28,544 bases of DNA from an uncultured Lachnospiraceae bacterium (lineage in GTDB: Bacteria; Bacillota; Clostridia; Lachnospirales; Lachnospiraceae), in the NCBI GenBank assembly GCA_947594085.1, contig CANQEB010000004.1, positions 1 through 28,544 on the forward strand, read 5' to 3'. Under the pieces are notes generated by a model that ran no database searches, was not told the origin of the DNA, and saw only the letters and a program-made list of their open reading frames with translations. A program made the position numbers and the translations under genes. Each line of letters starts with the position of its first letter. Position 1 is the stretch's first letter. Positions 8,351 to 15,709 of the stretch are shown piece after piece.

Positions 8351-8758
8351 CTACGATATGGTCCCCCTTGCAAAATCCGCGGCGGCCTTTTGGTCGGCCT
8401 CATTTGGTCTGCCTTTGTGAAGCATTGCAAAAGCGCCCCGGCAGGAAAATTCTTCTTTCGCAATAGGGATTTTCTTATCCGCAAGCAGCTTTTCCACATA
8501 CTTGCGGGTAGATTTGACGGCGGCGGATGTGCTGAAATTCACGACTTTTCCCACGGATACATGGATGCCGCTGATGAACTTTTTTACTTCGTCGTCTACA
8601 TCGAAGGCATACGGGGCGCTGCCGAGGAACAGAATATCTACATCTTCGGTCAGCGGTTCCGATACCGTTTTTGCTTCCACGCCAGCGGCTTTCGCAATCG
8701 CCTCCGCAATCTTTTTCGTGTTGCCGCCTCTTGAATAGTACCGCACTTCAATATTCAT
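8351..8758 (-). CDS. Flavodoxin family protein
   Basis: A small FMN-binding electron carrier, 135 residues. The N-terminus MNIEVRYYSRGGNTKKIAEAIAKAAG carries the phosphate-binding loop (S-R-G-G-N-T-K) of flavodoxins; VDILFLGSAPYAFDVDDEVKKFI is the second flavin loop region and FSTSAAVKSTRKYV a third. Lies three bases after the glutathione peroxidase gene and 14 before the OhrR-like gene, so the three are cotranscribed. In this context it may supply reducing equivalents in the peroxide response or be a flavodoxin-like quinone or disulfide reductase; partner unknown. Confidence 0.82.
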   Translation of the reverse strand: MNIEVRYYSRGGNTKKIAEAIAKAAGVEAKTVSEPLTEDVDILFLGSAPYAFDVDDEVKKFISGIHVSVGKVVNFSTSAAVKSTRKYVEKLLADKKIPIAKEEFSCRGAFAMLHKGRPNEADQKAAADFARGTIS

Positions 8759-8761
8759 TTC

Positions 8762-9301
8762 TTACAGCACCTCCTCAACCTTTGCCTTTACCTTGTCAAG
8801 AGATTCGGTCGGCTCAAAGCGCGCAACGATCTCTCCGTTGCGGTCGATCAAAAACTTCGTAAAGTTCCACTTGATATTGCCGTTGTTCTTGTAATCCTTG
8901 TCCATCTTCTTGGCAATACCCTTCAACATCAGTCCCATCGGACCGGAAAAGCCGGCAAAGGTGGTGTTCTCCGTCAGATATTTGTAGAGCGGGATCGCGT
9001 TGTCACCGTTGACGTCGATCTTGGCAAACTGCGGAAAGGTGATGCCGTACCGCCCGGTGCAGAAGCTGTGGATCTCCTCATCGCTTCCCGGAGCCTGCTC
9101 CCCGAACTGGTTGCAGGGAAAATCGAGGATCTCCAGCCCGTCTTTCTGGTGAAGCTCATATAAATCCTGAAGCTCACTGTACTGCGGCGTAAATCCGCAC
9201 CCGGTCGCCGTATTGACAATAAGCAAAACCTTCCCCTTATAATCGGCCAGCGATATATCAGTTCCCTCCTGCGTCCTGATCTTGAAATCATAGATACTCA
9301 T
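8762..9301 (-). CDS. Glutathione peroxidase family, Cys-type (thioredoxin-dependent peroxidase)
   Basis: Reduces hydrogen peroxide and organic or lipid hydroperoxides. 179 residues from the ATG at 9301, chosen because AAAGGAG (9316-9310) stands eight bases upstream; a longer start at 9319 would overlap that site. Active-site residues: peroxidatic Cys35 in NTATGCGFTPQY, encoded by TGC and not a selenocysteine TGA, Gln65 in FPCNQFGEQAPG, and Trp145-Asn146 in KWNFTKFLID. Cys81 in DEEIHSFC is at the place of the resolving cysteine of non-selenium family members that use thioredoxin rather than glutathione. First gene of a tight operon with the flavodoxin and OhrR-like genes. Confidence 0.93.
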   Translation of the reverse strand: MSIYDFKIRTQEGTDISLADYKGKVLLIVNTATGCGFTPQYSELQDLYELHQKDGLEILDFPCNQFGEQAPGSDEEIHSFCTGRYGITFPQFAKIDVNGDNAIPLYKYLTENTTFAGFSGPMGLMLKGIAKKMDKDYKNNGNIKWNFTKFLIDRNGEIVARFEPTESLDKVKAKVEEVL

Positions 9302-9343
9302 AGTTTGGTCTCCTTTCATTTACTTTCATCTTAGTTGTATAAT

Positions 9344-9365
9344 ATTTAATCTCGTGCGATTGATT
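9344..9365. promoter_or_regulatory. Candidate OhrR-type operator of the peroxidase operon
   Basis: Imperfect inverted repeat on plus: ATTTAATC (9344-9351), six bases, GATTGATT (9358-9365), six of eight positions symmetric. It lies just downstream of the -10 of the operon promoter, where a MarR-family repressor would block transcription. Assignment to the operon's own regulator is inference. Confidence 0.35.
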
Positions 9366-9367
9366 GT

Positions 9368-9396
9368 AGTATACTTCCACTTTTTCTTGTTGTCAA
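9368..9396 (-). promoter_or_regulatory. Promoter of the peroxidase-flavodoxin-OhrR operon
   Basis: On minus, TTGACA (9396-9391), 17-base spacer, TATACT (9373-9368). The -35 is perfect and the -10 matches five of six. Transcription would start near 9361, inside the candidate operator. Confidence 0.75.
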
Positions 9397-9419
9397 GACT
9401 GTTTCTAAAAAACGGTCGG

Positions 9420-9539
9420 TCAATATTTGCTTTTCAGCCCAACATAATTCAAAACTTTATTGCACAGGTTTTTTCCAAGACGAATGTCCTGATCCAACAG
9501 TCTATCCAAGCAGATTTCCACATCCGATGCTGCAATCAG
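9420..9539 (-). pseudogene. C-terminal remnant of a DUF3368 (PIN-type) toxin
   Basis: Directly after the UPF0175 stop and in the same frame lie 39 sense codons ending in TGA at 9422-9420: LIAASDVEICLDRLLDQDIR, then LGKNLCNKVLNYVGLKSKY. The pattern L-D-x-L-L-x-x-x-I-R-L-x-K-x-L-x-N-K-V-L resembles the final helices of DUF3368 proteins, the usual toxin partner of UPF0175. The N-terminal catalytic PIN region and a start codon are absent, so most of the toxin has been deleted. Identification rests on recalled family patterns. Confidence 0.4.
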
Positions 9540-9809
9540 TTATTTCTCCACCAACCTTTTCACTGTTCTGACCTCTTCCTCAAACTCCTTATCTGACATA
9601 TCCAAATATGGAAGTCCAAGTTTTCCGTACATCTGTATCAGTTCCATTTTGCTCAATCCGAGGAGTTCCGCCGCTTTTCCATGGGAGATTATATCGTTGG
9701 CTACGCTCGGATATAGCAGCATTGCATTTCTGACCTTCTCTGTCGTTCCGTCCAGTACATATTGGCGGATCGTTTCCGGTATTTTTATTTCTATATTCGT
9801 CATCACCAT
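9540..9809 (-). CDS. UPF0175 family antitoxin-like protein (orphan)
   Basis: 89 residues. The family signature is clear: ISHGKAAELLGLSKMELIQMYGKLGLPYLDMS, a helix-turn-helix-like segment at about residues 42-73, followed by an acidic tail (DKEFEEEVRTVKRLVEK). UPF0175 proteins usually act as antitoxins of DUF3368 PIN-domain RNases and bind their own promoter. Here only a 39-codon remnant of a toxin follows, so the gene appears to be an orphan. Start at ATG 9809; a weak purine-rich site (AAGGAC) is 12 bases upstream, and the ATG at 9803 (MTNIEIKIPE) is an alternative. The intact reading frame without its toxin may mean a retained regulatory or anti-addiction role. Confidence 0.8.
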   Translation of the reverse strand: MVMTNIEIKIPETIRQYVLDGTTEKVRNAMLLYPSVANDIISHGKAAELLGLSKMELIQMYGKLGLPYLDMSDKEFEEEVRTVKRLVEK

Positions 9810-9847
9810 AAAGTCAAGTCCTTCTGTCCTTTCATCGTATCAAATAT

Positions 9848-9876
9848 GTTATACACTTCCCGATTTTTAATCACAA
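9848..9876 (-). promoter_or_regulatory. Candidate promoter for the UPF0175 gene
   Basis: On minus, TTGTGA (9876-9871), 17 bases, TATAAC (9853-9848). Nine of twelve consensus positions match. Lies in the 139-base gap between the HEPN gene and the UPF0175 gene. Confidence 0.45.
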
Positions 9877-9889
9877 CCGGATTTTTCAG

Positions 9890-9949
9890 CTATGTGTTCA
9901 GAACAAATCTTTCCAGCCTTTTATCATATGTTACAAAAGCCCTTTCCAT
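9890..9949 (-). CDS. Possible 19-residue coupled micro-ORF after the HEPN gene
   Basis: The HEPN stop TAA overlaps an ATG (TAATG), which opens MERAFVTYDKRLERFVLNT before a TAG at 9892-9890. The same frame continues past the TAG for 28 codons (LKNPVVIKNREVYNIFDTMK and further) up to a TGA, with an amino-acid make-up that looks like protein. It may be a decayed third gene of the HEPN/MNT module, or chance. No family recognised. Confidence 0.2.
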   Translation of the reverse strand: MERAFVTYDKRLERFVLNT

Positions 9950-10329
9950 TACTTTGTATCTCCCGAATTCAGCCAGTCCAAAGTAATGCGATGTGCCGCA
10001 AATATAGAATCCTTCCGAATTACCTTTGACGGATAATACCTGCAGTCTGCCTCCCAACCCGTATACATAACAGCATTCTGCCGGATCTTTGCAGGCGGCG
10101 CAATATCGACATTTGCTTTTTTGCACTCATTAAGCAGATGGTCTATATCATGCCCCCAAAGGTTCAGCCCTTGCATACTCGCCTTCAGCTTAATCGTCTT
10201 TTCAATGGCCTGTTGGATATGGTATGCGCCAAGCAAACGCTCATACTTGTCATCTGAATTACCCCCGACCAATGCCATCTTCAAATCCGCCAATATCATT
10301 GCTTTAAGCTTTTTCTGCTCGCCCGTCAT
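9949..10329 (-). CDS. HEPN domain protein (probable toxin of a HEPN/MNT pair)
   Basis: 126 residues. The helix AYHIQQAIEKTIKLKASMQG at about 35-54 is the PF05168-type HEPN core (f-h-x-Q-Q-A-x-E-K), followed by WGHDIDHLL, the usual histidine-containing loop, and a C-terminal helix with RKDSIFAAHRITLDWL. Family members are small all-helical dimers; many are RNases or targets of AMP or poly-AMP transfer by the paired nucleotidyltransferase. The ATG at 10329 overlaps the end of the MNT gene by 26 bases, and GGGGTGA stands just upstream, so the two are translationally linked. The catalytic R-x4-6-H motif of RNase HEPNs is not clearly present, so activity is uncertain. Confidence 0.85.
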   Translation of the reverse strand: MTGEQKKLKAMILADLKMALVGGNSDDKYERLLGAYHIQQAIEKTIKLKASMQGLNLWGHDIDHLLNECKKANVDIAPPAKIRQNAVMYTGWEADCRYYPSKVIRKDSIFAAHRITLDWLNSGDTK

Positions 10330-10666
10330 ATAAGATCACCCCATCTCTTTCAATCTGGTTCCACAACGCTGTTCCTTTCATATTTTTCAAATCACGTTTC
10401 CCGCCAAATGACAATATGTCATAATCAACCTTTCCATCATACAGGTCGAACAATTTCAAACGGAATTCCCTGTATGCCTTGTTTTTTTCCAATTTTCCTG
10501 ATGTCATCGCGAGATCCAGCGGTTCCACATACAGATCAATATCCGAGCCTTCTGTATTTTCACTTCTGGCAACGGAGCCAAACAGAATCACACGCCCAAG
10601 AATACTGGCGTATTCTGCGCATATTCTTCCAATATTTTCTATACAGCTTTGTCTGTCGACTCTCAT
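10304..10666 (-). CDS. MNT-type minimal nucleotidyltransferase (antitoxin partner of HEPN)
   Basis: 120 residues from ATG 10666. The polymerase-beta-like signature is intact: ILFGSVARS-x5-GSDIDLYVE, with G-S and D-x-D metal ligands at about 33-50, and a third acidic position in KVDYDILSF. The longer frame from 10714 is rejected as the coding start: its first 16 codons coincide with the -10 region of a promoter at 10697-10725, and GAGGATGATGAA places a ribosome site directly before 10666. In characterised relatives (MntA) the enzyme modifies and silences the HEPN toxin with AMP. First gene of the two-gene unit, overlapping HEPN by 26 bases. Confidence 0.87.
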   Translation of the reverse strand: MRVDRQSCIENIGRICAEYASILGRVILFGSVARSENTEGSDIDLYVEPLDLAMTSGKLEKNKAYREFRLKLFDLYDGKVDYDILSFGGKRDLKNMKGTALWNQIERDGVILYDGRAEKA

Positions 10667-10696
10667 TTCATCATCCTCTTTCGGCATATTTATTAT

Positions 10697-10725
10697 ATTA
10701 TAACTTTTTTTCATTTTGCTTTCAA
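10697..10725 (-). promoter_or_regulatory. Promoter of the MNT-HEPN operon
   Basis: On minus, TTGAAA (10725-10720), 17 bases, TATAAT (10702-10697); eleven of twelve positions. The expected RNA start near 10690 leaves about 24 bases to the ATG at 10666, so the more upstream ATG is outside the transcript. Confidence 0.75.
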
Positions 10726-10741
10726 CTATAACACCGAGAAC

Positions 10742-10780
10742 TTTGCTATCTGCTTTCAGATTAATAAATGTTATAGCAAA
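10742..10780. repeat. Inverted repeat after the 1123-residue protein gene
   Basis: TTTGCTAT (10742-10749) and ATAGCAAA (10773-10780) are exact reverse complements, enclosing a small CTG/CAG hairpin. It begins three bases past the stop of the large gene on minus. No T-tract follows, so it is a weak terminator candidate or an mRNA-protecting hairpin. Confidence 0.35.
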
Positions 10781-10782
10781 TA

Positions 10783-13700
10783 TCAGCTCAACATCTCGTT
10801 TCTTACATCATTAAATTCATTTCCTTTACATATTTCTTGCCAATGCCTAACCCCGGGAAGAATCTCTCTATTACTATGTAAAGAAATTTGATATGCTAAT
10901 CCTGCACATGCTCGTCTAATACGGGCAGCTACTTTTACACTTTTTTCCGAACTTGCATTATTTTTATATATAGTGGCTTTTTCCAATGTAATTAGTAGCT
11001 TATCTACCATCCGTATGCTTTCGCTTGTGAAAATTTCACAATCGCTGTATAGCAAATTATGTAATACAACTATTGCAGATTCTAATCCCGGCATTTTTCT
11101 ATTTCTTAATAAACCAATTATTTCGTTGAAAAGGTTATGGGCAAATTCTGTGTGCGGTTCTCTTTCAATCAAAATATATGCCGCATTAAATGAGTCAACC
11201 GATGTCTGCATTTTTTCTGAATAAAAGTTATCTATCAATTTTTCAACAAAAGATTTTTTTAAGTGAGATGGAATAAACAGAATACTTAAAATGCATGCAT
11301 CAATATTATATCTTTCCATCTCATCCAACATCACCCTAATAGCTTTCTGACATTTTTCGGATAATGTTACCTGTGCACTTTTATAAAGCTCTGCCAGCAT
11401 ATATAGCATTCTATTAGCACGTGTTCGATATTCGCTGAATCCCAATTCTCTATGTGTATTCTCTATTTTATCTTTTAATATTGTCCAGTAATTTAATGCG
11501 TCCCAATAAATGTCTTCTACATCTTCTGCACTCCAAAAATCAACATTTTCTGTCCTCAACAAAGCAATTATTTCATTTATATAGCGAATCTCTCCCATCG
11601 TAATCCTGCAACCATTTTCTTCTGCAAAAAGGGCCATCATACCATTTCCTGCAAGGTATTTTTTTATAGAAACAACTGGTATATTTGCATTTCTATACTC
11701 AAGATTCATATAATTACTTACATACCAATTGGGCAATTTAGGAAGACCGGTTTGTTCATCAACTCGACTCCATATTTTCTCCGTTAATTTATATTTCTGC
11801 TCTTTATCAAGCATTCCTATATCCTGTAATATAATTAATCGTCTAACTTTTGTTGTCCAAACATACGGGGAGTCATTGCTGTCAGATAATAACCATTCTA
11901 TTGTTCCATGTTTAATTATGCACAATTCTTTGTATTGATTCAAATTATCTTTCTGGAAATAATAGTCAAACAAATCTGTAGCAGTAGCATATCCCCCTAT
12001 AATTGGATGTTCTATGATTTTCGTCTGTATCAATTCACCTAGCATCCTCATTTTATTCTTTTCAGAAATCTGTTGCATAACTCCATGAATAAATAAATCT
12101 ATTCTGTCATTCAATCTTAAATTGGGTGTTTCCATAATATCTTTAATTAGTAACAATACCTCACGCTGTAATTCTTCCGGACATCTACTAACACATCTCA
12201 TTAAGATTTCCGAAATATTTATTTGCAATCTTTGAACTACTCCACCCCCTACATAATCAAGTTCGGACATTTCTTCCAAATTCTCTTCAAAGACTTCAAG
12301 CAAATATTGCAATTGCATATTTATTGTTCCTTGATCCAACAATGCCATTTGTCTCCGATTATAGCAGACTTTTATTCCTTCTATCCCACTCCCTCTGAGC
12401 ATCAATTGTAACGCAAGAAAAGGGGTTATTTCTTGTAAAGCCTCAAACCACACACCTTCCAGATACCCAATATAGTTAACAGAATCACTTATTAATGGCA
12501 TTGCCATTGCATCCATAACGCGGTATAAATAGTAACTTTCTTCACATATAGATTGTGCTCCAAATATTACCACTTTATCTCTGCTTAAATCGAATAACTG
12601 TTGATCATTATATTTTTTGGCATGCCATTTTAATAACTCTCTTTCCACATAAGTACATGTGCCCTTCCAATCAAAATAGCATCTTCCTTCTTCAATCTGA
12701 GCTAAAACCTGGTTTATTTTTTCCTGCTTTTTTTCATATTCACCTTTTTTAAATGCAACCCCTTGTTGAATTAATGATTCCAAATGTAATAAAGCCACGT
12801 ATAGAGATTCTAGATTCAACTTATGTCCTTTATTATCTACTTCATTTAAACTAAGTATTAGATCTGTTTTCAACTCTCTTATTTGAAGCAATGCCTCCTC
12901 TGTGTCACCACATTCTATCTTAGTGCCAATAAATTGAAAACGATATGGATAAGCGTCTCTAGGTAAAGAACATCTTCCACACAATCTTCTAACTTTATTC
13001 ATTTGATAACGTGAGAGTGTATATTTCAGTTCTTCAATGCTCAATTCTTCTTTACCTGTAAAAACGATTTTGCTAAACTTCGTCAGAATATCAAAAACTG
13101 TCTTCCAGCCTAAACAATCTCCGTCTTCGCGATACTCTCTAAGTAATACCATACCGATATAAAACCATTCCTCAATGTTCTTTTTCTTCCTTTCATCATC
13201 TGTCTCGCAACTCTGAATGATTTTTCGATAATAAGTATCCCAAATATTCCGTATATTGCGTTGCAAATAAAATGAATACAATAACATTCCTGTCTCATAG
13301 CGCCATACAAGTTCATAGCATAGCAACATTTCCTTTTCCAAAGGCAAAAAATCTAGCCGAATCCAATGTTCATATTGGTGAGTTTTTCTATAAAGCTTTA
13401 TATGAACTTGGTATGGTGCAATGTACCACCCTGGATATAAAGTTCTCTCTTCTCGCCATTGTTCAATAGCACTTAATGCGCATTCTTTTTGTTTACTTAC
13501 ATTCTCCGTTAAGCCTTCATCAAGTAAGCTTCCAAGATACCATCCATTTCCGTTAGCCATTTGAAAATATTCGTTAAAAAAAGAATCCTCTCGATTACTG
13601 TTTTGCTGATAATTAATCCCCTGATTTTGAATACGTTCATAAATCTGTCCTAGTAATTCGAGTTGTTGATCATTGGATTTAATCAAACTATATTGATTAT

Positions 13701-14154
13701 TCAGTAATGCATGTGTATTATCCCTTGTTTCCATTATAAACGATAACTGCATGATATACGGAAAGCACTTCCTTATATCTGCGAGCACTATATCTGTAAA
13801 ATTCTTCAAACAACGCTCCCGATTATAATTCTGCATACAGTTTTGTGCCAATAAGTCTTTGACATTTTTAAATAACTCATTTTCAAATTGGAAAAAATCT
13901 ACTTTGAGCATTGCCTTTGCAAGTACCTTCATATTCTCTTTTGAAAATGCAATGCGTCTTTTCTCGGTTTCTTCCGTTTTATCATGTTCATAATTTGCTA
14001 CGAATTGTCCAGCACTAACAAATATGCGCTCCCATATTTTATTATCTATACTTTTTTCTATGAATTCATTTACTTTCTCTTTTATTGTGTCATGTGCCAT
14101 TTCTGCAGGATTCACTATTTCTCCCATCATCGGTATTAACTTCTTTTTATACAT
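10783..14154 (-). CDS. Large helical protein of unknown function (1123 aa), partner of an AAA ATPase
   Basis: No family is recognised with confidence. The 1123 residues are almost entirely predicted amphipathic helix without membrane segments or signal peptide, and no Walker A, HNH, PD-ExK, TIR or SIR2 motif is visible. A distinct N-terminal module (about 1-170: EIVNPAEMAHDTIKEKVNEF opening, then a cysteine-containing helical bundle ending IRKCFPYIMQLSFIMETRDN) resembles sensor or adaptor regions in front of STAND-type proteins. The rest looks like tetratricopeptide or HEAT-like helical repeats. A stretch near 820 (KLTEKIWSRVDE..GLPKLPNWY) recalls the helical C-terminal part of large SIR2 or STAND defence proteins, but this is memory, not alignment. 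AAGGGAG stands ten bases before the ATG. It follows the AAA ATPase gene by 44 bases, so the two form a candidate defence operon. Clearly more A+T-rich than the flanking housekeeping genes, suggesting transfer. Confidence 0.7.
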   Translation of the reverse strand: MYKKKLIPMMGEIVNPAEMAHDTIKEKVNEFIEKSIDNKIWERIFVSAGQFVANYEHDKTEETEKRRIAFSKENMKVLAKAMLKVDFFQFENELFKNVKDLLAQNCMQNYNRERCLKNFTDIVLADIRKCFPYIMQLSFIMETRDNTHALLNNQYSLIKSNDQQLELLGQIYERIQNQGINYQQNSNREDSFFNEYFQMANGNGWYLGSLLDEGLTENVSKQKECALSAIEQWREERTLYPGWYIAPYQVHIKLYRKTHQYEHWIRLDFLPLEKEMLLCYELVWRYETGMLLYSFYLQRNIRNIWDTYYRKIIQSCETDDERKKKNIEEWFYIGMVLLREYREDGDCLGWKTVFDILTKFSKIVFTGKEELSIEELKYTLSRYQMNKVRRLCGRCSLPRDAYPYRFQFIGTKIECGDTEEALLQIRELKTDLILSLNEVDNKGHKLNLESLYVALLHLESLIQQGVAFKKGEYEKKQEKINQVLAQIEEGRCYFDWKGTCTYVERELLKWHAKKYNDQQLFDLSRDKVVIFGAQSICEESYYLYRVMDAMAMPLISDSVNYIGYLEGVWFEALQEITPFLALQLMLRGSGIEGIKVCYNRRQMALLDQGTINMQLQYLLEVFEENLEEMSELDYVGGGVVQRLQINISEILMRCVSRCPEELQREVLLLIKDIMETPNLRLNDRIDLFIHGVMQQISEKNKMRMLGELIQTKIIEHPIIGGYATATDLFDYYFQKDNLNQYKELCIIKHGTIEWLLSDSNDSPYVWTTKVRRLIILQDIGMLDKEQKYKLTEKIWSRVDEQTGLPKLPNWYVSNYMNLEYRNANIPVVSIKKYLAGNGMMALFAEENGCRITMGEIRYINEIIALLRTENVDFWSAEDVEDIYWDALNYWTILKDKIENTHRELGFSEYRTRANRMLYMLAELYKSAQVTLSEKCQKAIRVMLDEMERYNIDACILSILFIPSHLKKSFVEKLIDNFYSEKMQTSVDSFNAAYILIEREPHTEFAHNLFNEIIGLLRNRKMPGLESAIVVLHNLLYSDCEIFTSESIRMVDKLLITLEKATIYKNNASSEKSVKVAARIRRACAGLAYQISLHSNREILPGVRHWQEICKGNEFNDVRNEMLS

Positions 14155-14198
14155 ATTTCATGTACTCCCTTACTCATTCACATATCTTGCAATATATT

Positions 14199-15404
14199 TT
14201 ATACCGTTTTCCTAAATATCGGTACCGCCCCATATTTTCCTTCCAGATACTGCTTATCAAACTTTGCATCCTTGCGCACTGATTCTCCTTTCTCATTCTT
14301 AAACTCCACCAGAGAATACAGCTTTGAGTTCTGGACTTTTCCTTCCGCCACAAACCAGATTTCATCCCTGCGGAATACTTCACTGTTCATTGTGGAGAGG
14401 TCATGTGAGGTAAAAATAAGCTGCGCGCCATTTCGATTAATACTCATATCATTAAACATCATAATGATGTGGCGTAGCAACAACGGATGGATTTTTGCAT
14501 CCAATTCATCAATCACAAGCGTATTTCCTCTGCGCAGGCTCGCTGCAATCAACGGCAGCAATCCAAAGATTTTCTGTGTGCCGCTAGACTCATCCGTCAA
14601 ATTCAGTTCCGCTTCATAGCCCTTCGCTGAATGCCTGGTGTAAACTTCAATCGAATCGTTGTCTTTTTCTTCTATCCGAAAATCGACAATATCCAGATCC
14701 ATTTCCTTTATCATATCAAGCATCAGTTTCTTTACACTTTCCGATCCTGCCACTGCCATTCGCAGCTCCTGAAGTGGATTTCCATAGTTCAGGAAATAAA
14801 TACCCTGATCAAACCAATTCAGGACATCATTCACTATTTCATTCTTCCGATATGTGATTCCAAGATAAGACAAGAGCGACAATGTCTTTGACAGTTCATC
14901 GCTTACCTGCAGTCTCGCAAAAGCACCTTTTAAAATCATTCCCTGTTCATCCCGTTTAAACAGTGCAGACTTTCTCCTCGTTTCCCTTTTGATTCGATCC
15001 AGACTCTCATAGACCACCATATCCTTTCTCACATGCAAAATATATCTATATTCTGCCTGCTCCGTGCGGAAGAAGATTTCAAACTCTGTCGGATTTTCTC
15101 TGCTGTTCTCTGAAAAGGCAAACGGTTCAATCACAAATTTAGAAGGAGACATCGTCCGCTCGCCCTTATCCGCCGCAGCATAAAGAGGCCGCATCACCTT
15201 CGCTACCACCGAAAATAAAGCCTCCAATACATTCGACTTACCACCGCCATTCGGACCATAGATTGCCGAAACCGGCAGGAAAATCTCACCGTCTCTGTCC
15301 CTGATCACCCGATCCTCATGCTCCGAAATGGCCGCCGCCTGCATGTCAAAAGTAACCTCATCTCTTATACTTTTAAAATTCTTAACCGTGAATTGGCATA
15401 ACAT
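14199..15404 (-). CDS. AAA/ABC-type ATPase (RloA/AbiLii-like, COG1106 group)
   Basis: 401 residues from ATG 15404, chosen because GGAGGAG lies seven bases upstream; the frame extends eight codons further without a ribosome site. The fold is that of SMC/RecF-like ATPases: FTVKNFKSI opening strand, Walker A GPNGGGKS at 50-57, signature-like DESSGTQKIFGLLPLIAASL, Walker B NTLVIDELDAKIHP, and the switch histidine in LIFTSHDLSTM. The C-terminus KFDKQYLEGKYGAVPIFRK is typical of RloA-like proteins that accompany restriction or abortive-infection loci. The usual downstream partner, RloB, is missing; its place is taken by the 1123-residue protein. Preceded by its own promoter. Probable role: nucleotide-driven sensor or motor of an anti-phage system. 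Confidence 0.87.
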   Translation of the reverse strand: MLCQFTVKNFKSIRDEVTFDMQAAAISEHEDRVIRDRDGEIFLPVSAIYGPNGGGKSNVLEALFSVVAKVMRPLYAAADKGERTMSPSKFVIEPFAFSENSRENPTEFEIFFRTEQAEYRYILHVRKDMVVYESLDRIKRETRRKSALFKRDEQGMILKGAFARLQVSDELSKTLSLLSYLGITYRKNEIVNDVLNWFDQGIYFLNYGNPLQELRMAVAGSESVKKLMLDMIKEMDLDIVDFRIEEKDNDSIEVYTRHSAKGYEAELNLTDESSGTQKIFGLLPLIAASLRRGNTLVIDELDAKIHPLLLRHIIMMFNDMSINRNGAQLIFTSHDLSTMNSEVFRRDEIWFVAEGKVQNSKLYSLVEFKNEKGESVRKDAKFDKQYLEGKYGAVPIFRKTV

Positions 15405-15446
15405 GTCGTTTCTCCTCCGGCTTTGCATTTTTGTTTCTTACTCCCT

Positions 15447-15497
15447 ATTATAGCCCTATTTTTATATTTGTAAACCTATATTTGAGATTATTTCTCA
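15447..15497 (-). promoter_or_regulatory. Promoter and candidate operator of the AAA ATPase operon
   Basis: On minus, TTTACA (15474-15469), 16 bases, TATAAT (15452-15447). Just upstream of the -35 is an inverted repeat TGAGA-N5-TCTCA (15483-15497), a possible binding site for an activator or repressor. Confidence 0.6.
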
Positions 15498-15709
15498 TAT
15501 TTTTGTTTAAAATTTCTAATTTGGAAATCTAGACGTTAAAAAGTGATACAAAAAGCGCCATGTAGCCATACACAGCGCTTATTACATCCCTATAAACTAT
15601 GAGCATACTTATTCCCAATTTGCATCTCTATCTTCAAAGCCTCAATGGTAATCTTACATAGAGCATTCTATTTGTCTATAGTTTCTCCCATTTATTTGTC
15701 TTTAGGCAA
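15498..15709. other. A+T-rich gap with terminator and a possible coding remnant
   Basis: Beyond the terminator at 15549-15580 no intact gene is seen. On minus, roughly 15664-15590, an uninterrupted run reads NALCKITIEALKIEMQIGNK then YAHSL and TAG. It has protein-like composition but no start or ribosome site, and may be the tail of a lost gene. No family recognised. Confidence 0.3.
15549..15580 (-). terminator. Rho-independent terminator of the adenylate-forming enzyme operon
   Basis: On minus, AAGCGCTGTG, loop TATGGCTA, CATGGCGCTT, then a T run (TTTTT): a 10-bp stem with two G-U pairs. It lies about 130 bases after the end of the small membrane protein gene. Confidence 0.65.

Noticed and set aside
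8762..9301. Selenoprotein glutathione peroxidase
   Set aside because: The active-site codon is TGC (cysteine), and no SECIS-like hairpin was sought beyond this because no in-frame TGA exists.
10667..10714. Longer N-terminus of the MNT protein
   Set aside because: The extra 16 codons fall on the -10 box and expected RNA start of the promoter, so they would not be transcribed.
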